Source: Gonapodya prolifera JEL478 (Eukaryota > Monoblepharomycota > Monoblepharidomycetes > Monoblepharidales > Gonapodyaceae). Taken from it: a stretch of DNA of 14,339 bases. Shown one piece after another: positions 10,101-14,339 of the stretch. Under the pieces are notes generated by a model. The model searched no databases, was not told the origin of the DNA, and saw nothing but the letters and a program-made list of their open reading frames with translations. How positions within the stretch are numbered: the first letter of the stretch is position 1; each line of letters opens with the position of its first letter. The stretch lies in the NCBI GenBank assembly GCA_001574975.1, contig KQ965760.1, positions 318,778 to 333,116 of the forward strand, given 5' to 3'. The position numbers and the translations under genes are program-made.

Positions 10101-10400
10101 ACAGAGCTAGGCGGGGCTGAAGTCATCATGACCGGATGACTATGTCTTGTGGAGTTCCTCCTGTTACGCAGTGGTACGAGAACATAGCGTTCAGCAGAAA
10201 AAAAACCTTTCGGAGGGGATCATGATGAGCGCACACCGTTGTACGATTCAAAATTTGAAGGTGGAGAGACGGTCGAGTTTACCCTCGCGGCAGAACCGAC
10301 CACGATTGCCACACATTTGACAGCCCATAACCCGTGATTCGTGACCGCAACCAGTTCCCTCGCGTCCTTTTCACCACCCCCGCATCGTCTTCCAACGCGT
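10101..10400. repeat. Partial repeat unit C with CpGs intact; 5' region of MCP1 gene
   Basis: About 300 nt align with the first part of units A and B. Shared pieces include CCACACATTTGAC (B and C), TTTGAAGGTGGA (A and C) and GAGTTTACC (A and C). C carries many CpGs where A and B show TG or CA: CGCGGCAGAACCG here against ATGGCAGAACTG in both others. The similarity ends near 10400, before the ATG at 10488, so this segment probably serves as promoter and 5' UTR of the MCP1-like gene. Confidence 0.6.
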
Positions 10401-10487
10401 AAGGGACGCCCAATCCTCCGCTCGCACTCTCTACCACTCGCCTTCTGTTCCCGCGGCATCGGCATCCTCACGCCGCATACGCCCCTG

Positions 10488-12357
10488 ATGGCCGCATCAC
10501 GCACGGAGACCAACGATGGGTCGTCTACCACCCCTTCTCTGGACGCCACTCTGCGCAGAATCCAAGCTGCAACCGGGATCATCTTCTCGACATTCACAGT
10601 GGTGCATTTGTGCTCCTGGCTGTTGCTGCACGCGGGATCGTTCGATGTGAGTCGCGCATTGCCTCTTCCGTCATTTTCCATCTGAACAGAGTGAACGATT
10701 GGTGTTGGCAATCCAGGCGGCAACAAAGGCAATGAACTTCTTCCGCGCCTACTACCAGAACCCCCTCGTCGAGCCCACCCTAGCCGCGTCGGCAGCAGCT
10801 CACGTCAGCGTCTCCGCATGGCGGGTCTTGCGACGGAGTCCGGCTTCCAATAATGCCACCGCCAAGCCCTCTGGCGGCTCACAAACATCACCCACCTCCC
10901 CCCTTGTCCAAGACCGCCTCTACCACCGGTACGCCGGATGGATTCTCACAGCACTGGTACCTGTGCACGTCTTTGCAACGCGGTTCAACCCGTACTTGGC
11001 CCTGGGTGCTGTAGAGTCGGCAAGAATCGTCGGACCGCATTTGGCGAGTCATGTGACAGTGGAGCAGCCAGGGGTGTTTTTGGGTGAGTGACGCAATGGG
11101 GCGAGTGAGGGCGAAGTGCAGCGTTCCCAAGGCGCAAGCCTGAAGCGCTGACGAAGGAGACGGAGGAGTCCTCCAGGGGCGAGTGATCGATCCGTGAAGA
11201 GGGATAGGCCTCCGGCGTGCTCCGCGAAAAAGTCCTTGGTTATCGCCTGCCGCCAGTTACGCCTCGTGTTCGCTCCGCGAGGAACATGTCTCTCCTCTGT
11301 GCATTCACATCCGGCGGATTCCTCGAACTTGGTGTATACTTCGCGATAGTACGGTGTGGTAGTGCCGACCGAGGAACGTCGCGGAGCGACATCAAGTCGT
11401 TAGCGAATAGCGCTGACTGAGCAGCCCGCCGGAGGCGAGTGACCCGTGCAGCAGAATAATCTCTTGGAGCGAGAACGAGGCCTAAGCGCGCAGCGCTGAC
11501 CGAGGAGTGCGCCGGAGGCGAGTGCCCCGCGAAGCGATAAACTCTCACGCGGAGCGATACTCACTCTTCCCGAGGCATAAGCACCGCAAGGCGCTGACTG
11601 AGGACACTTTTGTGGTGCGAACCTGAGGCTTAAGCACCGCGAGGCGTTGACCATGAAGGCTGTATGCCAAGGCGAATGACATGCTGCGAAGCGACTGTTA
11701 GAGGGCGGAGCGCATATTCCCGCCGGCGGGGAATGTTCCCTGCGGAGCGAACGGAGCAGAATAATATCGTGGAGCGAATTTGATGCCCAAGCGTGATAGC
11801 GCTGACCGAGGAGTCCGCCGTAGGCAAGTGATTTGCCGAGCGGAGTTCTCTCGCGGATCACAAATCGAGACCAAGGAATCCGCCGGAGGCGAGTGATTGC
11901 ACGTGGAGTGAATGGTAGAGCGTGGAGCCCATATTTTCCAGTGGGGGACGGGTGGGTGGACGAGACGGGAGGGTTGACTGATCTTGTTGTGCGGGACTGA
12001 TGCTTGCAATTGCAACTTCCAGTCTACTACGCCCTCCTCACCACCAGCGGTCTCTTCCACACCATTGCCGGCCTCAGTTACGCCTTCCAAGCGTTGAAAA
12101 TCCGGCTTCCCTTCCCTCTTTCCTCCCTCGTTTCTCCAACCTCCCTCCGCCTCCGCCAAATCCTCCTCACAACCCTCTCCATCTCCACAGTCCTCGCCCT
12201 GTGCGGGTACTACTACCCCCTCACCTTCACCGAGGAGCAGGAATACGCGTTTCACTTGTTGAAGAACGTGCAGGAAGTGAATGGGTGGAGGTTGGTCAGG
12301 TTGGATTGGACGCCGTTGGGGTTGCTGGATGGCGGGTGGAAAAGGGGCAGTGGGTGA
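10488..12357 (+). CDS. MCP1-family mitochondrial membrane protein (DUF1691-type)
   Basis: Exons 10488-10646, 10717-11083 and 12023-12357 give 286 residues ending in TGA. The start is the first in-frame ATG; the open frame extends upstream only with non-ATG codons. The protein has two related halves. The first has a helix RIQAATG...VVH (R25, G30, H40) followed by YYQNPLVEPTLAASAAAH (H82). The second has YHRYAGWILTALVPVH (H123, G127, H137) followed by VYYALLTTSGLFHTIAG (H188). A fifth hydrophobic helix follows. This repeated pattern matches fungal MCP1/DUF1691 proteins. In yeast, Mcp1 is a mitochondrial outer-membrane protein linked to lipid homeostasis and to Vps13 recruitment. The paired R-x-x-G-x9-H helices also resemble SdhC-like heme-binding helices, an inference. 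Intron 1 is 70 nt; an acceptor at 10689 would add nine residues. Intron 2 is 939 nt, but its phase joins G to TC (Val176) and continues the family pattern, so I trust it. Confidence 0.8.
11100..11960. repeat. GC-rich degenerate repeat array inside MCP1 intron 2
   Basis: A core reading GCGCTGACCGAGGAGT followed by CCGCCGGAGGCGAGTGA recurs, complete or decayed, near 11143, 11407, 11491, 11589, 11642, 11797 and 11864. A second motif, GCAGAATAAT followed by TGGAGCGA, occurs at about 11450 and 11756. Core and second motif share a 306-nt offset (11491 to 11797), so a longer unit was duplicated. Between the cores are short hairpin words such as GCGAAGCG, GCGGAGCG and CGCGAGGCG. Unlike the block left of MCP1, this array is full of CpG. 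The minus-strand translation is repetitive (SPPA, SVSA, GLLGQR) and I regard it as non-coding. Confidence 0.7.
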
Positions 12358-12460
12358 GGTGATGTGCGGTGGTGGAGGTGGAGGTGTGAGCGTTGTGCGA
12401 ATGATGCAAGGAAGAAAACTCGTCAACGAATTAGAGTAACTGGCGAAAATATATGAATCC

Positions 12461-12481
12461 AACGGGGAATTACTGCCCGTT
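12461..12481. other. Short inverted repeat after the MCP1 gene
   Basis: AACGGG and CCCGTT pair across a 9-nt loop, about 100 nt downstream of the MCP1 stop codon and 75 nt before the F-box-like pseudogene. It could form a hairpin in the MCP1 3' UTR; with a 6-bp stem it may also be chance. Confidence 0.2.
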
Positions 12482-12554
12482 ACTTAGTTACATTGGAATA
12501 CCTGAAGGCCTTGCATGGCCACTCGTTCCAGCTTGTTCCCGGCCGAGCGCTGTC

Positions 12555-13726
12555 ATGGAATCTCTCCCCAACGACGTTCTCCCCCAAATCGTACGATACC
12601 TCGCCCCCTCATCCCTTCCCCGCGTCTCCCGTCGCTTTTCGGACTTCCCCGTTTTCGTGCCCGGCACAGAGGAGGGTGTTCCCGTCTTTGAGTTGACCCT
12701 GACTTTGGACTTTGACTTGAGACAGGGCTCGAATAGTCGGGTTCATGCTGAGAGATTCACCCCCTTCCGTGTGGTGGACGAATCGATATTGGTAGCGTGC
12801 GAGGTGCCGTTCAACGATACTTTTCCTCCAGGGTACCGTTCAACATCGACATCGAGTGGGCATCTGAGGTGACAATGTCACCTTCAGAGAAGACACCCGG
12901 CGCCCCATCGACGCGTTCTGTCAATGGGTCCAACAGCGGTATTTTGATGTGTTGTGCATTGAAAGCAGAAGCCACTTTACCTTCTTGGAGGGTAAAAAGT
13001 TCGACAACATGAGGGGCTGAATTTTGTCGACCTTGACAGCTCCTTGTGGCAATACAACCACCTTCCGACATCGCAACAGAGGGTGGAGGAGCTGGCTAGG
13101 ATGTACGAAATGCTGCTGGACACTGTTCCCCAATGCTAGCACGTGGACCGCTAGTACGGGATGTTTGTCAGAAGACGAAGCGGGATTTGTTGTAGCACCT
13201 GTCCCGGAAACGAAGAGGCGGCGTGTGCCCGCGTTCATGTACAATGACAGCAAAGGGCGGCATCTTGGGAGCACGCTTTCACATTTGAAAAACAATATTT
13301 CCGAGCTTGAAGAGCTTGGAATTCATGTCGTGTCATGCACCTTTTCAAGTTCCTAAAGTGCTCGCACTCCGCCTGGAGCGCTCGTGCTAGCGGGAGCCGG
13401 AGAGGGAGATGGACTTAAAGTGGTGCATTTGGACCTCAGGGGGGGGGCGGGGGGGGCGGGGGGGGGAAAGTGACGTCGTCATCAACAGTGTTCACTTCAT
13501 ATTCGCAGAGGCGTTCGTGCAACATTTCTCGCATGGAGCTGATCTGGGACGGATACGTCTCGTTCTTCCGGTCCCACCGCAATTCATTCACGAGAGAGGT
13601 TCAGGACAATTAGCTCTCTCCCGACCCGAAACAAAGCGCACCATTGACAAAATCAGTGGGAGGCCGAATGTTCTCGGGTTAGTCGATCATTTGTTTGCCG
13701 AAGCGCGTGGAACGGTATAGGAAGAT
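12555..13726 (+). pseudogene. Broken F-box-like gene
   Basis: An ATG at 12555 opens with an F-box-like start: MESLPNDVLPQIVRYLAPSS, then LPRVSRRF. The frame continues plausibly to about 12830 and closes at 12872. Protein-like text then continues in other frames with no intron-sized gap. A frame around 12830-12868 reads VPFNIDIEWASE, the next at 12868-13017 reads RRPIDAFCQWVQQRYFDVL, and the next at 13017-13136 reads LNFVDLDSSLWQYNHLP and RVEELARMYEML. A further frame runs at about 13140-13355 (SEDEAGFVVAPVPETKRRR), and near 13410 there is a leucine-rich-repeat-like VVHLDL. Each of the first three changes is a step of minus one. Later pieces around 13480-13720 are mixed over two frames. This is best read as a decayed F-box/LRR-type gene. 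Sequencing error in an otherwise intact gene is a less likely alternative. The 3' limit is uncertain. Confidence 0.5.
13439..13466 (+). other. Interrupted G-tract (G9-C-G8-C-G9), quadruplex-prone
   Basis: Three long G runs are separated by single C bases, followed by AAAG. It lies inside the broken F-box-like gene. The tract is long enough to form a G-quadruplex and to be unstable in replication or misread in sequencing, so the run lengths should be treated with caution. Confidence 0.7.
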
Positions 13727-13891
13727 TCCACTCTAGGAAGAACGTCGGGCCACTTTCTAAATGAAACCAAATCATCGGTAATAGAGCGCAGTACAGAAAG
13801 ATAGTCGATTCAGTTTGTAGTAAATGTGAACTGCTGCGTTGAAGCTACCACCACCACACATATTTTTGTAAACTCCCAGCGCTGCAATCTA

Positions 13892-14314
13892 TCAAGTACC
13901 AACAACGGTAACATGCGAATCTTTCACTGGTATCCCAACTATTCCCCCCATATGGATAAACTCCATAGCCCACTTCTTCGCATTCTCATATGACGACACA
14001 ATCTCATCAGGATCATCCCTGAAGAAACCAATATCCGAATCAAACGGTTCTTGTACAACCTCTCCTGAGCCACCGGCTGCAGGCTTCGAAACGTTGAGGG
14101 ACACCCGCTCGGTAAAGCTCCGCCACCAAGAACCTGGAGCTCCACCAGATTTACCACCTCGCCTGCCACCCCCTCCATTCCCATCTTCATCGTCATCTTC
14201 ACTTTCATCTGATCGGCGCCTCTTGGAAGCACGTGTATCATAAATTCGACCATAGACCCGACGGTAGTCATCCAGCTCCCTGAGCAGCGCGCTGATAGCA
14301 GCGATGCGGTCCAT
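13892..14314 (-). CDS. Unrecognised small protein with basic/acidic/Gly-rich segment
   Basis: A 140-residue open frame on the - strand runs from an ATG at 14314 to a stop at 13892. Residues 1-28 look like an amphipathic helix (SALLRELDDYRRVYGRIYD). KRRR at 31-34 could be a nuclear signal and is followed by an acidic run (35-44) and a Gly/Arg-rich linker (46-62). Then come GSWWRSFTERVSLNV (61-75) and a C-terminal part with FFRDDPDEIVSSYENAKKW and EFIHMGGIVGIP. The second half looks like a folded domain, so I think it is a real gene, but I do not recognise the family. An AAAG precedes the ATG directly and could be a splice acceptor, so the true start may lie beyond the window edge only 25 nt away. 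A further exon on the 3' side is also possible. Confidence 0.5.
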   Translation of the reverse strand: MDRIAAISALLRELDDYRRVYGRIYDTRASKRRRSDESEDDDEDGNGGGGRRGGKSGGAPGSWWRSFTERVSLNVSKPAAGGSGEVVQEPFDSDIGFFRDDPDEIVSSYENAKKWAMEFIHMGGIVGIPVKDSHVTVVGT

Positions 14315-14339
14315 CTTTTGAGCGGCGATGAAAGGAATT

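Noticed and set aside
10341-10487. N-terminal extension of the MCP1-like protein back to 10341
   Set aside because: The extended frame begins at GTG, not ATG, and overlaps the part shared with the decayed repeat units. The first ATG is at 10488 and gives a family-typical length.
11240-11861. Minus-strand open frames of 102 and 153 codons in the GC-rich array
   Set aside because: They translate the DNA repeat (SPPA, SVSA, GLLGQR recurring), and they lie in an intron whose splice phase completes the MCP1 family pattern.

Overview
The window looks like fungal nuclear DNA. Genes are split by short introns (mostly 61-109 nt) with GTGAGT/GTAAGC-type donors and CAG/TAG acceptors. The products fit fungal families: an HHE hemerythrin-like protein, F-box proteins and an MCP1 (DUF1691-type) mitochondrial membrane protein. 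I cannot fix the phylum. Short regular introns plus CpG-depleted repeats would fit a basidiomycete or an early-diverging fungus.

Layout, left to right. At 127-309 there may be the 3' end of a gene on the + strand (weak). From 310 to about 1160 there is no gene, only two perfect palindromes. At 1206-2508 (+) is a seven-exon gene for a 278-residue HHE hemerythrin-like protein with a mitochondrial-type leader. Converging on it at 5140-3133 (-) is a three-exon gene for a 623-residue protein that joins an F-box to several membrane segments. From about 5480 to 10110 the DNA changes character: no credible genes, much lower GC, and almost no CpG (one CpG in 6182-8544, none in 9051-10111). This block is built from two decayed copies of a 2.1-2.4 kb unit in direct orientation. 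A third, partial copy at about 10101-10400 keeps its CpGs and forms the 5' region of the next gene. That gene, 10488-12357 (+), encodes a 286-residue MCP1-family protein. Its second intron is 939 nt and holds an array of GC-rich degenerate repeats. At 12555-13726 (+) is a broken F-box-like gene with coding-like stretches in successive frames and a long interrupted G-tract. At the right edge, 14314-13892 (-) is a small unrecognised ORF with a basic/acidic/glycine-rich low-complexity region.

The genes are not obviously a pathway. Two are probably mitochondrial (the HHE protein and MCP1) and two are F-box-related. The most interesting features are non-coding: a CpG-stripped tandem repeat whose least decayed copy is the upstream region of MCP1, and an intron greatly enlarged by a repeat array.
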